DNA from: a virus | Strand: one strand, 5' to 3' | IMG/VR virus record: IMGVR_UViG_3300016461_000015 | Span: 1 to 51,452 of that record | DNA length: 51,452 nucleotides | In this document: positions 6,814 through 15,435 of the stretch, one piece after another | How positions within the stretch are numbered: position 1 is the stretch's first letter | How the letters are laid out: each line of letters starts with the position of its first letter | Translations under genes and position numbers: made by a program | Notes under the pieces: generated by a model | The model's input: the letters and a program-made list of their open reading frames with translations, nothing else | Database searches by the model: none | What the model was told of the DNA's origin: nothing

Positions 6814-7089
6814 ATGGGCAATTTTCATTCGCCGGCCGAAGCCGGCTCCGTTTCCCAAACAACTCAAGCTGGGTCGAACGCTGTTCTTGGCGGTTCCGTG
6901 TTCGATCCATTTGACATTCCCTTCCTTCCACTGTGGCCGGCTTTGCCGACCGTCTACCCGAATTTCTCCGGCCCAGGTTTCGCGTACCGGGGAAACTCTT
7001 TCGATGCTCACGACAGTATCGAAGGAGTTGTCCATGAACGTGGAAAAATCAGCCAAGGACTTGGAAAGATCAGCTATGCAGGACGGTGA
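6814..7089 (+). CDS. Hypothetical protein, uncertain (91 aa)
   Basis: Starts 2 bp after the previous stop behind a G-rich run that could serve as a ribosome site. The product is rich in Pro, Gly and aromatic residues (FDIPFLPLWPALPTVYP) and matches no family I know. Its last 56 bp overlap the next gene, whose strong ribosome site lies inside it. It may be real or an open frame by chance. Confidence 0.4.
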   Translation: MGNFHSPAEAGSVSQTTQAGSNAVLGGSVFDPFDIPFLPLWPALPTVYPNFSGPGFAYRGNSFDAHDSIEGVVHERGKISQGLGKISYAGR

Positions 7090-7399
7090 ACTTGCGGCAA
7101 GTCTTATGGATGAAGTGATCGGTATTCGCGGTATTCGCGAGCCCGTCAAATCCATGTTGGAGCGTGCCTTTAGCGATTTGCGCAAGCGTAACAATGCGTG
7201 GACGAGGCGGCGTGTGCGCGCCGTCTTCAACCAGGAAGCAAACAGGATTGACCACCGTGAAATCGAAGAAATGCGCGCGGGCGTCCAGGCAAGGAAAGAA
7301 CATGCGGCTTTCAAGCAGGAAACCACCCGTCTTGTTGCGATGGCTCTCCGTCGAGACCCGGATCGCACTGGCGAAGTGGCTGCGGGATCGGGGCGCTGA
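7034..7399 (+). CDS. Conserved phage protein with NNAWTRRRVRA motif
   Basis: 121 residues. ATG 7034 is chosen because an AAGGAG ribosome site lies 7 nt upstream; the open frame extends further 5' without a better start. A central segment, RNNAWTRRRVRAVFNQEA followed by a DHREIEEM helix, resembles small proteins I recall from early regions of rhizobial phages. It is basic and helical, possibly nucleic-acid binding. Function unknown. Confidence 0.65.
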   Translation: MNVEKSAKDLERSAMQDGELAASLMDEVIGIRGIREPVKSMLERAFSDLRKRNNAWTRRRVRAVFNQEANRIDHREIEEMRAGVQARKEHAAFKQETTRLVAMALRRDPDRTGEVAAGSGR

Positions 7400-7449
7400 T
7401 CTAGCCGAGTGGGTCGTGCCCGAGATGATCGAACATGAAGGAGAGTGAC

Positions 7450-8007
7450 ATGGCAAAGCATGCAGAAATGGCGGCCGGAGAAGGCCACAACAGCGGTGTG
7501 AGCGACGACAGCAAGCGTGTTCTGTTCTTCATGAACAGGTCCGACTACCACGAGGCGCTTGCGGCGAAGAAGGCCGCTGACGCCAAGATGAAACTGGTCG
7601 GCAAGACCATCAAGGCCGATCTCGGCGAATTTGGTCTCAGCCAGATCAAGGACTACGACACGGCACAGACGCCGGAAGGTCAAGCCAGGCTCAAGGCTGA
7701 GATCGACGCCAAGATGCAGGCGATGAGTTTCGCGGGCATGCCTGTCGGCACTCAGCTTGATCTGCTCGAAGATCGTGCCCCTGTGGTCGAGCGAGCGGCT
7801 CGCGACGGCGAAGAAGCCGGCATGCGCGGCGACACGCTGTCCAATCCCTTCAACGAAGCATCGCCGGAGGGGCAGGCCTATGCCGAGGCATGGCATCGCG
7901 GGCAGGGTGCCATTTTCTCGATCCGCCAGATGCGGATCAAGGCGGAGGCAGACGAGTTGATCGCCGGTGCCGATCCATTCGCAGATCAGAGCGACGAGAC
8001 GGAGTAA
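7450..8007 (+). CDS. Conserved phage protein, RMF-like C-terminus
   Basis: 185 residues from ATG 7450, which has GGAG 6 nt upstream; an earlier ATG at 7435 lacks one. The N-terminus contains GEGHNSG, a motif often seen in alphaproteobacterial phage proteins. The C-terminal third (GMRGDTLSNPF followed by GQAYAEAWHRGQ) resembles the ribosome-modulation-factor-like motif found in phage proteins. The central part is Lys/Ala-rich and helical. Binding to ribosomes or RNA is only a guess. Confidence 0.65.
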   Translation: MAKHAEMAAGEGHNSGVSDDSKRVLFFMNRSDYHEALAAKKAADAKMKLVGKTIKADLGEFGLSQIKDYDTAQTPEGQARLKAEIDAKMQAMSFAGMPVGTQLDLLEDRAPVVERAARDGEEAGMRGDTLSNPFNEASPEGQAYAEAWHRGQGAIFSIRQMRIKAEADELIAGADPFADQSDETE

Positions 8008-8012
8008 CGGCG

Positions 8013-8270
8013 ATGAAGGTCTATATCAGCAAGTATGCGCTGAGCACTGGGATCACTGAGATCGAGGGCGAAATCAGTTCGTCGTATCCCGAATATGTCT
8101 ATGCCAGCGCCCCATATCGGCAGCACTTCAAGCTTGGCATTGATGCCCATCACTCGCGAGAAGATGCTGTCTTCGCCGCAAACACGATGCGGTCGAGGAG
8201 AATTTTCTCCCTCAAAAAGCAGCTCGCGCGTCTCGAAAAATTGTCGTTTGCGGGAGGCGAGCATGGCTGA
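8013..8270 (+). CDS. Hypothetical protein (85 aa)
   Basis: ATG 8013 follows a GGAG that overlaps the previous stop. The product (MKVYISKYALSTGITEIEGE...) alternates beta-like stretches with a basic C-terminal helix (RRIFSLKKQLARLEKL). Its start resembles small phage proteins with a KVYISKYALT opening that are common in prophages and have no known role. The last 8 bp overlap the next gene. Confidence 0.6.
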   Translation: MKVYISKYALSTGITEIEGEISSSYPEYVYASAPYRQHFKLGIDAHHSREDAVFAANTMRSRRIFSLKKQLARLEKLSFAGGEHG

Positions 8271-8508
8271 ACTGGGCAACTGCGTTTTCTGCCTGAAAAC
8301 CATCAACGAGGGCGACCTCTATCACCAGGGCGCGGAAGAGATCGCTTGTGAGGATTGCGCGCCGACGTACGCCGACATGCTGGCAGAGCCGGAATCGTTC
8401 CGCGACCTCAAAACGGATGAACCGCTGACTGCGGCACAGGCGAGCGCAGCAGTCGATGCTCATCTCGCGGACGGCGGGCAACTCACCGACAAGATGGTTT
8501 CGGAGTAA
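8263..8508 (+). CDS. Small zinc-ribbon-like protein
   Basis: 81 residues, preceded by a strong GGGAGG ribosome site inside the previous gene. Two CxxC knuckles, CVFC at residue 7 and CEDC at about residue 29, would bind one zinc ion. The remainder is acidic. Such small zinc proteins are frequent in phage early regions and may bind DNA or host proteins. No specific family recognised. Confidence 0.6.
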   Translation: MAELGNCVFCLKTINEGDLYHQGAEEIACEDCAPTYADMLAEPESFRDLKTDEPLTAAQASAAVDAHLADGGQLTDKMVSE

Positions 8509-8513
8509 ACGCC

Positions 8514-8906
8514 ATGAGCATCCTCCTCAACCTCTTCACCCGCAACTACCCCGATGATGACACTGCCCTCGACGCTGAGTTCGAAGCGGCGGCTGAAAGG
8601 CATCTCGCCGGGTTCGATCCGAAATGCCAGCCGACGATCTTGGATCGGTCGGCATCGGTTGTGTCCGATTTCCTATCCCATGCCAGGACCGAAAAGGCTC
8701 GGCTGGAAGGCGAGATCGCAGACCGGCAGGAACGGCTGCGGCAGACCAATGTTGCGATCGATGCCTTTGCGCCTGTGCTGATCAGGTTGGAGGAAGGCTA
8801 TGACGCGGCCGACGACGCCAAGAAATCCTACGAGGCGGCGGTCGAAGCGAAACGCAAACGAGGCGATCGGCACTTCCGCAAGCCCGCACTCCAGGCGGCG
8901 GAGTAG
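8514..8906 (+). CDS. Coiled-coil hypothetical protein (130 aa)
   Basis: The central region (about residues 55-115) is a charged heptad-like helix (TEKARLEGEIADRQERL and further) typical of a coiled coil. The N-terminus is acidic and the C-terminus basic. No catalytic motif is visible. It lies in the tightly packed early operon just before the first methyltransferase. Function unknown. Confidence 0.6.
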   Translation: MSILLNLFTRNYPDDDTALDAEFEAAAERHLAGFDPKCQPTILDRSASVVSDFLSHARTEKARLEGEIADRQERLRQTNVAIDAFAPVLIRLEEGYDAADDAKKSYEAAVEAKRKRGDRHFRKPALQAAE

Positions 8907-8909
8907 GGC

Positions 8910-10052
8910 GTGTCCATCCATCCCGACTATCAGCAATTCTTGGACGGGCGGGTGACGCTCTGGACGGCAGATTGCTTCGCCGCTCTCGAAGCCATTGAGG
9001 CCGACAGCGTGGATTGTGTGGTTTGCAGTCCTCCTTACTACGGGCTCCGCGATTACGGCGTGGACGGTCAGATCGGACTCGAGCCGACGCTCGGAGAACA
9101 CCTCGACGTTATGGTCCGCGTGTTCGAAGCGGTGAAGCGGGTTCTGAAGCCGACCGGCACCTGCTGGATCAACTACGGCGACTGCTACGCTACCACGCCC
9201 AACGGTCGCTCTGCGGCCGACACGAAAGCGACCGGCAACGATGATCGCACATTCCGCGACAAGCCATTTTCGACCATCGGCGGTGTGCTGAAGGCCAAAG
9301 ACCTTTGCATGATGCCGAACCGCCTCGCCATTGCGCTGCAGGAAGCTGGATGGTGGGTTCGATCAGAGATCGTTTGGGGCAAGACCAACCCCATGCCGGA
9401 CAGTGCGAAAGATCGCCCTGGAACTTCACACGAGAAAATCTTCCTGCTCTCCAAGTCAGCCCGCTATTGGTACGACGCAGAGGCCGTTCGCTTTGGACTA
9501 CGGCCTAAGACCCTGACGACCTACGGCACGGTCCGCAACGACGTCGAGGATGATGGTAGCGGCAAAGTAAAGAAGGCGAACATGGCCGCCACAATGCCGG
9601 TTCGCCAGTCTCGCAAGGTCAAAGTGCCGGCTGGGTGGGACACAGGCGAAGGAGGGCATGGATCAATCCATCGCGAGGGACGCGGAGACCCTGAATATCT
9701 TGAAGTGGCGATTGAAGGACGCAATCTCCGCAACTACGAGCCGGCACCGCTCACCGTGTGGCCAATGGCGACGCAGCCGTTCTCTGACGCTCACTTCGCG
9801 ACATTCCCGCCGGAACTAGCCGAGCGCTGCATCCTCGCCGGGTGCCCGAAAGGCGGCTTGGTACTCGACCCATTCGGCGGCGCTGGCACAACGGCCCTGG
9901 TTGCCCTTCGCCACGGTCGGCACGCTACATTGATCGAACTCAACCCAGAATATGCCGAGATGGCCCGCCGTCGGATCGAAACCGAATGGCGTGTGCCGCA
10001 GAAGCCAAAGACAGTCGAATACGGGCCGCTCTTCGGCGGGGAGGCCGCATAG
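8910..10052 (+). CDS. DNA methyltransferase, N4-cytosine/N6-adenine type
   Basis: 380 residues with a GTG start. Catalytic motif IV is SPPYYG at residues 40-45 and the SAM-binding motif I is DPFGGAGTT near residue 320. This order (IV before I) marks the beta-class amino-methyltransferases, which modify N4 of cytosine or N6 of adenine; SPPY is more typical of N4-cytosine enzymes. No cognate endonuclease is present, so it probably protects phage DNA from host restriction. First of three methyltransferase genes. Confidence 0.9.
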   Translation: MSIHPDYQQFLDGRVTLWTADCFAALEAIEADSVDCVVCSPPYYGLRDYGVDGQIGLEPTLGEHLDVMVRVFEAVKRVLKPTGTCWINYGDCYATTPNGRSAADTKATGNDDRTFRDKPFSTIGGVLKAKDLCMMPNRLAIALQEAGWWVRSEIVWGKTNPMPDSAKDRPGTSHEKIFLLSKSARYWYDAEAVRFGLRPKTLTTYGTVRNDVEDDGSGKVKKANMAATMPVRQSRKVKVPAGWDTGEGGHGSIHREGRGDPEYLEVAIEGRNLRNYEPAPLTVWPMATQPFSDAHFATFPPELAERCILAGCPKGGLVLDPFGGAGTTALVALRHGRHATLIELNPEYAEMARRRIETEWRVPQKPKTVEYGPLFGGEAA

Positions 10053-11420
10053 ATGACCTCGCACACACTCGCCAGGCAAAGCACCGTCCTCGACATCATC
10101 GCCGAATACGACCGCAAAGCCGCTGGTATCGACGAAGCGATCAAGGCATATGATGACGCCTGCACGGCGGTCGAAATGGCCGGCACAATCATGGGCACCT
10201 ACGTCAATCCGGTTCTGCTGGGCCGGGCCTACGTCCACGCCAACGACATGCGCAAGAACCTCCTGTCGTCAGGCTGGAAGGCGATCTACGGGCGCCTGAA
10301 CATCGACCGGATCGCCAGCGCCAAGGACAAGAAGCTGTTCGAGCGCACCTTGGCCGACCCGCCGGAACTGACCTTTGACAATGCCAAGGCGACGTTCGGG
10401 CCGTACCTTGAGAACCCGCGCGCACATATCCTTCGCGGTCTGGCCGAAACTTTCGCGGACCTCGATCCGGCCTACAAGTCGCACTCCAAGGTCAAGATCG
10501 GCGTGAAGGGCCTGCCCAAGCGGGTCATTATCAGCAGCTGGGGCGAATATTCCGGCACCTACGGCAAGGACAAGTTCCGCGACATCGTGAATGCGCTCGC
10601 TGCCTATCGTGGCCAGCCTCTCATGGAGTGGGAGGAGTTCAACGCCCTCGCCATCATGCACCGTGCCGGCGGCGATGGAACCCTCGACGGCCGGGAAGTC
10701 ACCGAGACCGATCGCTACGGCAAGGTGACGGTCATCAAGACGCTTGACCGAGGCATGACCGTCCGCCGCTTCGGCAACGGCAACGCACATGTGTTCTTCG
10801 CGCCGGATACGCTCATGGACATCAACCGGGCGCTAGCCGAGTTCTATGGCGATGTGCTGCCGGACGCTGAGGAAGAAGACGCCAAGCCTCGCGCCGGAAC
10901 GTCCGTCTCCAAAGACCTGCAATTCTACTGGTCCCCGGACAATGTGATCGAACGGGCGCTGGAGTTCGCCGGTCTATACAATCTCCGTGAGTGGCGGAAC
11001 AACCCGCCCGAGCCGTCTCGCATTCTGGAGCCGTCATGCGGCGCTGGCCGGATCATGGATGCGATCCGCGCCCGTGGACATCGCGTGTTCGGCATCGAGT
11101 ACCACGCTGGCCGCGCCGCCGAGGCTCGAGCCAAGGGCCACAACGTCCTAACGGCCAACTTCCTCGAACAGCCGGCCAAGCCCGAATTCGACATGGTGGT
11201 GATGAACCCGCCCTTCTACGGGCGCCACTACGTCAAACACGTCCGACATGCGCTGGAGTTCCTGAAACCCGGCGGGCAGCTCGTCTCGATCCTGCCCGCT
11301 ACGGCTCACTACGACCACGGCGAGCTTGAAGGCGAATGGCGTGACCTGCCCGTCGGCAGCTTCGCCGAGGCTGGGACCAACGTGCCGACCGGCCTGCTCA
11401 AAATCAGGAGGCCGGCATGA
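10053..11420 (+). CDS. DUF4942 protein with SAM methyltransferase domain
   Basis: 455 residues. The N-terminal ~290 match DUF4942, a domain usually fused to methyltransferases in phages. The C-terminal part has a SAM motif I (LEPSCGAGRIMD, near residue 325) and the amino-methylase motif NPPF near residue 385. An N6-adenine DNA methyltransferase is the best call. The start directly follows the previous stop, and the end overlaps the next gene by 4 bp. It likely works with the neighbouring methylases in anti-restriction. Confidence 0.85.
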   Translation: MTSHTLARQSTVLDIIAEYDRKAAGIDEAIKAYDDACTAVEMAGTIMGTYVNPVLLGRAYVHANDMRKNLLSSGWKAIYGRLNIDRIASAKDKKLFERTLADPPELTFDNAKATFGPYLENPRAHILRGLAETFADLDPAYKSHSKVKIGVKGLPKRVIISSWGEYSGTYGKDKFRDIVNALAAYRGQPLMEWEEFNALAIMHRAGGDGTLDGREVTETDRYGKVTVIKTLDRGMTVRRFGNGNAHVFFAPDTLMDINRALAEFYGDVLPDAEEEDAKPRAGTSVSKDLQFYWSPDNVIERALEFAGLYNLREWRNNPPEPSRILEPSCGAGRIMDAIRARGHRVFGIEYHAGRAAEARAKGHNVLTANFLEQPAKPEFDMVVMNPPFYGRHYVKHVRHALEFLKPGGQLVSILPATAHYDHGELEGEWRDLPVGSFAEAGTNVPTGLLKIRRPA

Positions 11421-11689
11421 CGCAAGTCCAATGGGCTGGCCCGCTCTTCTATCCGCCAGTCGGCATGATCGCCGTCATGGACAGCGGTAGCCGGATCGAA
11501 GTCTGGCACGACGAGTCCGAAAGCGCGGATTGCTTCACCGGCCTTCTGCTTATGGACGGGCGCACCCACGACCAGCGCGTCGTCTTCGACCTGAGCTGCA
11601 TGTGGGTTCGCCAATTCATCGACCATATAGAGGAGCCGACTGACGATGACCTTCGTCTCGGCGGGCTTCCGCGAGAGGAGGGCGCCTGA
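11417..11689 (+). CDS. Hypothetical protein (90 aa)
   Basis: Overlaps the preceding methyltransferase by 4 bp and abuts the next gene by 1 bp, so translation is coupled. The protein is acidic and beta-rich (MIAVMDSGSRIEVWHDESES), with a C-terminal acidic tail. No family is recognised. Confidence 0.6.
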   Translation: MTQVQWAGPLFYPPVGMIAVMDSGSRIEVWHDESESADCFTGLLLMDGRTHDQRVVFDLSCMWVRQFIDHIEEPTDDDLRLGGLPREEGA

Positions 11690-12363
11690 TGCACAAGCTC
11701 ACCCTCGATCCTTCGACGCAATTCGGTTGGGCCTTGATGCTGGACGATAGCCATTTGCCGGCAGACCAGCAGCGCACGCCAGGTCAGCGTCTTTCCTATG
11801 GCACATGGGATTTGACCAAGGATACCGACGGCACGCGCTACAAAGACCGCGCCAGCTACGGCCGGCACTTCATCCGATGCCTCAATGATCTGCTTCGCAA
11901 ACACGATATCGCTGACGACGAAATCGAGATCGCGCTTGAGGGGGAATCTTACGGTTCACAGCGGAGCGAAGCCGGGCGGCTTATGGCTGCGATGTGGCGA
12001 ATTGCCCTGGAATTGTGGTGCTCAGGCAAAGGCCGTCCCTATCCGATCATTTGCCCGCCCGATACGTGGCGATCGTCATTCATCCACACGACCAAGGCGC
12101 CCAAGGAAGTGGGGGCCGGGCTTGAAGATAACGATCGCTATGCTGCCCGGCGCAAGTGGCTGAAAGATCGGGTCTTGGCCGAATGTCATGCGCCTGGCCG
12201 CAACCTCAAGCCGAAAAACGATAACGAGGCTGACGCGCTCGGCATGATGTACTGGCTTGTCCACGACGGGCCAGAAGCTTTGGAGCAAAAGCGGGCCGAG
12301 AAGAAGGCCAAGGCATCGGCCAAGCGTGCTCAAAAGAAACTCGATCTGCAGGTGGCAGCGTGA
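11689..12363 (+). CDS. RuvC-like Holliday junction resolvase
   Basis: 224 residues. It opens with LTLDPSTQFGWAL, the first catalytic Asp of the RuvC/RNase H fold. A second acidic site follows in ALEGESYGSQ near residue 84, and the last pair lies in NDNEADALGMMYW near residue 175. This spacing and the short Lys-rich tail fit phage crossover-junction endonucleases. It would resolve branched DNA before packaging or during recombination. Confidence 0.8.
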   Translation: MHKLTLDPSTQFGWALMLDDSHLPADQQRTPGQRLSYGTWDLTKDTDGTRYKDRASYGRHFIRCLNDLLRKHDIADDEIEIALEGESYGSQRSEAGRLMAAMWRIALELWCSGKGRPYPIICPPDTWRSSFIHTTKAPKEVGAGLEDNDRYAARRKWLKDRVLAECHAPGRNLKPKNDNEADALGMMYWLVHDGPEALEQKRAEKKAKASAKRAQKKLDLQVAA

Positions 12364-13577
12364 ATGTGGCTGTTCGTCCCCATCACCTCGACATCCTCTC
12401 CATCTGCACAGGCGGAGCCGGAGTTGATCTCGGCGTCGAGCTGGCAATTCCAGGCGCTCGCTCAGTCTGCATGGTCGAGAGGGAAGCCTTCGCCGTCGCG
12501 CACCTGGTTTCAGCGATGGAACAAGGTCTCCTTCATCCGGCTCCTGTGTGGAGCGATGCCCGATCCTTCGACGGCAGACGCTGGCGTGGATGCGTGGACG
12601 GCCTCATTGGCGGCATCCCGTGCCAGCCTCATAGCCTTGCCGGAAAGCGCGAAGGCTCCGACGACGAACGCGACCTCTGGTCAACAGCCCGCCGCATCAT
12701 CGTCCAATCGGGCGTTTGGTTTGTCCTCATCGAAAATGTCTCGGGAATGCTCTCGGCGAAGCCCGGCCTCGATGCGGGCGCGCTACGGGTCAGGCGTGAC
12801 CTACAGCGATTGGGTTTCGACGTTGAGGGAGGATTGTTCACGGCGGCAGAGGTCGGCGCGAGCCACGAGCCCGAACGCCTCTTCATCCTCGGCGTGGATA
12901 ACGCCGCGGGCGAACGAGAACGACGAATCGCCAGAGAGTTGGCAGGTGCGGCGAATGCGCATGGCGCCAGCGGATCGACCCGGGGAGACAGGGACACTCA
13001 CATTGCAGGCGAAGGCGTTTCAGGCGTCGGCCTGGCCGACGCCTACTGCGAACGACTGGAAGGGCAGCGGCCCAACGCTGGAGCGCAAGGACGGCCAGAT
13101 GCGAGGCGACCGGCTGGACTATGCGACGGAACAGCTTTGGTCGACACCGCGGGCATCGGACGGGGAGAAGGGCGGGCCGAACCAAGCCTTTGGAGCGGGC
13201 GGGGTGCCGTTACCAGCGCAGACGGTGCAATGGCCGACGCCGACATCGTTGAGTTTCGGAGACAGCCATCAGCCGGGGAACTCGCGCTCATACAACGAGA
13301 CGATGCGGTTGGCCTCTTTCCTCCCGGGCCAAGCGACCTCTCCAGTTGGCGACGTACCCTTGAAAGAGCGCCGGAGCTTGAACCCGCTGTTCGTCGAGTG
13401 GCTGATGGGCTGGCCTCCCGGTTGGACGTTGGGCGTGTGGATCGACTTCGCATGCTCGGCAACGGAGTTGTCCCGCTTCAAGCAGCGTATGCGATCCGCA
13501 CTCTCGCAGCTCGCCTTGCCGGCAGAGGCTCCGCCGGCGCAGCTCGCCTTGTTCGGATGATGGAGGTGGCAGAGTGA
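12360..13577 (+). CDS. C5-cytosine DNA methyltransferase (Dcm family)
   Basis: 405 residues with a GTG start overlapping the previous stop. Motif I is CTGGAGVDLG (residue 16 on), catalytic Cys88 lies in GGIPCQPHS, ENV follows near residue 125, and motif X is LGNGVVP (366-372). The target-recognition region contains recurring VDNA, LADA, VDTA and MADA tetrads. Each lies exactly over a W-x-T-P motif of the overlapping +1 frame. It methylates cytosine C5, probably against restriction. No endonuclease partner is seen. Confidence 0.9.
   Translation: MNVAVRPHHLDILSICTGGAGVDLGVELAIPGARSVCMVEREAFAVAHLVSAMEQGLLHPAPVWSDARSFDGRRWRGCVDGLIGGIPCQPHSLAGKREGSDDERDLWSTARRIIVQSGVWFVLIENVSGMLSAKPGLDAGALRVRRDLQRLGFDVEGGLFTAAEVGASHEPERLFILGVDNAAGERERRIARELAGAANAHGASGSTRGDRDTHIAGEGVSGVGLADAYCERLEGQRPNAGAQGRPDARRPAGLCDGTALVDTAGIGRGEGRAEPSLWSGRGAVTSADGAMADADIVEFRRQPSAGELALIQRDDAVGLFPPGPSDLSSWRRTLERAPELEPAVRRVADGLASRLDVGRVDRLRMLGNGVVPLQAAYAIRTLAARLAGRGSAGAARLVRMMEVAE
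12364..13560 (+). CDS. Overlapping +1-frame protein with WPTP motifs
   Basis: A 398-codon frame with its own ATG lies entirely inside the Dcm-family gene, one base out of phase. It has four W-x-T-P motifs at residues 178, 224, 259 and 290 and a C-terminal signature LNPLFVEWLMGWPPGWT (339-355). From memory, the same motifs define phage proteins usually labelled as methyltransferases, found as independent proteins or as C-terminal parts. It could be a separate overprinted gene, or be joined to the Dcm N-terminus by a frameshift. Not a random open frame, in my judgement. Confidence 0.6.
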   Translation: MWLFVPITSTSSPSAQAEPELISASSWQFQALAQSAWSRGKPSPSRTWFQRWNKVSFIRLLCGAMPDPSTADAGVDAWTASLAASRASLIALPESAKAPTTNATSGQQPAASSSNRAFGLSSSKMSRECSRRSPASMRARYGSGVTYSDWVSTLREDCSRRQRSARATSPNASSSSAWITPRANENDESPESWQVRRMRMAPADRPGETGTLTLQAKAFQASAWPTPTANDWKGSGPTLERKDGQMRGDRLDYATEQLWSTPRASDGEKGGPNQAFGAGGVPLPAQTVQWPTPTSLSFGDSHQPGNSRSYNETMRLASFLPGQATSPVGDVPLKERRSLNPLFVEWLMGWPPGWTLGVWIDFACSATELSRFKQRMRSALSQLALPAEAPPAQLALFG

Positions 13578-15067
13578 ACGCTCACAGCTACGATTTCGCC
13601 CTTCCTCGTGAATCCCCGAACAACATCGAGGCCGAACAGGCTCTGTTGGGTGCGCTGTTTGCCAACAATGATCTCGTGGGATCGTTGGAGTTTCTGCGCC
13701 CATCCCATTTTTTCGAACCTCTACACCGCAGAATCTATGACACCTGCATCGAATTGATCAAATTGGGAAAGACTGCGAACCCGGTCACGGTGAAGTCGTT
13801 CCTGCCTGCTGATGAAAAAGTTGGCGGCATGACGGTGGCGCAATATCTAGCTCGGCTGGCAGCTGAGGCGGTGACCGTCATCAATGCTGTGGACTATGCG
13901 CGCGCTATCGAAGACATGTCCCGACGCCGACGGCTGATCGTGGCTGCAGACCACCTGCGTGAAGCCGCATTTGACGCCCCTGCGGAAGCGGACCCGCAAT
14001 CGCTCGGCGACATGGCAATCGACGAAATATCTGCTGCTTGTGAGACAGATGCGGAAACGCTTGGTGCGATCAGCATGGGCGATGCCATCACGTCCGCCAT
14101 CGACATGGCAAACGCCGCCTTCATGAAGGACGGCAAACGGGCGGCCGGTATCGGGTATCGAGTTGGGCCGCTTGAGCGCCTAATCGGGCCGTTGTTCGGT
14201 GGGCAGTTGATCATCATTGGCGGCGCGACCAAGCAGGGCAAGAGCGGATTGGTCGGTCAGATGTCAATCGGCGCGGCGCTGGAAGGATACCCAGTCGATT
14301 TCTATTCCGGCGAGATGACGGCCCAGGAATTGGCCATGCGCGAAATATCGCGGCGCATCGGTGTTCCGGTCCGCAGGCAAAAGCGCGGCGAACTCACCGA
14401 GGCGCAGTTCGCGCAGATGGTGGAAGTCCACCAAGCACTTAAAGACACACCGATCCTCATTCAAAATCGCCGTCTGACACTGCCGCAGTTGAAGGATCGC
14501 TGGAGACGCATCGTGCGCAAACGCGGCAAGTCCCTGTTGATCCTGGATCATGCCGGGTTGCTCGATCGGGATAGGGCCACGGCCAAAATGAGCAACTGGG
14601 AGTTTGGCGAGGAAGTCACCCGCGAACTGAAGGCGACGGCACGCGATCTCGATTGCCCGATTGTCGTCTGCGTCCAGTTGAAGAAAAACACCTTCGCGGA
14701 AAACAAAGGGCCGCTCAACGAGAAGTTCCTTAACGACATTATCCGCCGCAAGCCTCGGTATTCCGACCTCATAGGGGCAGTCGAACGGGATGCCGATCAC
14801 GTCATCATGCCGTTCCGGCCCGAGGTTTTCCTGATGGAAAACGAGCCTACGCCTGGCTCTGAACTCTACGGAGTATGGGAATGCAAGGTCGCCGAATGGC
14901 GCGGCCGGGCACAGTTCGTTCTTGCCCTGTCGCGTGAGTTGCCATGGCCCGCAAACGTTACCGTTGGATGGGACGGCGGCACCACTTCATTCTTCGAAAT
15001 TGGCGAGAACGGGTTTCCCGAAAGATTCGACACGCCCGTTTCCTCTGATCCTATGAGGCTGTTCTGA
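13574..15067 (+). CDS. dnaB: Replicative DnaB-type helicase
   Basis: 497 residues, GTG start overlapping the previous stop. The N-terminal DnaB domain covers about residues 12-115 (NIEAEQALLGALF). The RecA-like ATPase has Walker A GGATKQGKS at 216-224, a Walker B LLILDH near 318, and the EMTAQEL helix of the family. It unwinds the replication fork as a hexamer. No primase, polymerase or loader was recognised, so host replisome parts must be recruited. Confidence 0.9.
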   Translation: MNAHSYDFALPRESPNNIEAEQALLGALFANNDLVGSLEFLRPSHFFEPLHRRIYDTCIELIKLGKTANPVTVKSFLPADEKVGGMTVAQYLARLAAEAVTVINAVDYARAIEDMSRRRRLIVAADHLREAAFDAPAEADPQSLGDMAIDEISAACETDAETLGAISMGDAITSAIDMANAAFMKDGKRAAGIGYRVGPLERLIGPLFGGQLIIIGGATKQGKSGLVGQMSIGAALEGYPVDFYSGEMTAQELAMREISRRIGVPVRRQKRGELTEAQFAQMVEVHQALKDTPILIQNRRLTLPQLKDRWRRIVRKRGKSLLILDHAGLLDRDRATAKMSNWEFGEEVTRELKATARDLDCPIVVCVQLKKNTFAENKGPLNEKFLNDIIRRKPRYSDLIGAVERDADHVIMPFRPEVFLMENEPTPGSELYGVWECKVAEWRGRAQFVLALSRELPWPANVTVGWDGGTTSFFEIGENGFPERFDTPVSSDPMRLF

Positions 15068-15435
15068 TGCCCAACGCACCCGATTTCCTTCCAGAATACT
15101 GGTATCTGCCGGTCGGTGGCGGCTACGTTCCGGCCTATCGATTGTTTACTGGCAAGCAGCTTCATATTGTTCCGGGCAATCAGCCAATGGCGACTGCTGG
15201 ACAAGCCATGGCTGTGGCCAGGGAATATGTCAGGCAGCGTCTCAACTCGCCTGTACAGGCCTGCACGGTCGAGCCGGAGGCAGAACTCGATGAAATCGAA
15301 CGATGGCGCCGCAAGAAGGCCGATGAAGCCGCCGCGGAAAAGGCCAAGGTGTTCGGCTCTGCACCAATGACGCCGCGCAATGCCAGCGGATCGACTGTAG
15401 CCGTCGAATACAGGAACCGGAGGGCACGGGCATGA
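15067..15435 (+). CDS. Hypothetical protein (122 aa)
   Basis: Starts on the last base of the helicase stop codon. N-terminus is aromatic-rich (LPEYWYLPVGGGYVPAYR), the C-terminal half basic and helical (DEIERWRRKKADEAAAEKA). No family is recognised. Position directly after the helicase suggests a replication-associated role, which is inference only. Confidence 0.55.
   Translation: MPNAPDFLPEYWYLPVGGGYVPAYRLFTGKQLHIVPGNQPMATAGQAMAVAREYVRQRLNSPVQACTVEPEAELDEIERWRRKKADEAAAEKAKVFGSAPMTPRNASGSTVAVEYRNRRARA

Noticed and set aside
6706-7896. 396-codon minus-strand frame
   Set aside because: Antisense to several well supported small genes with ribosome sites; no motif.
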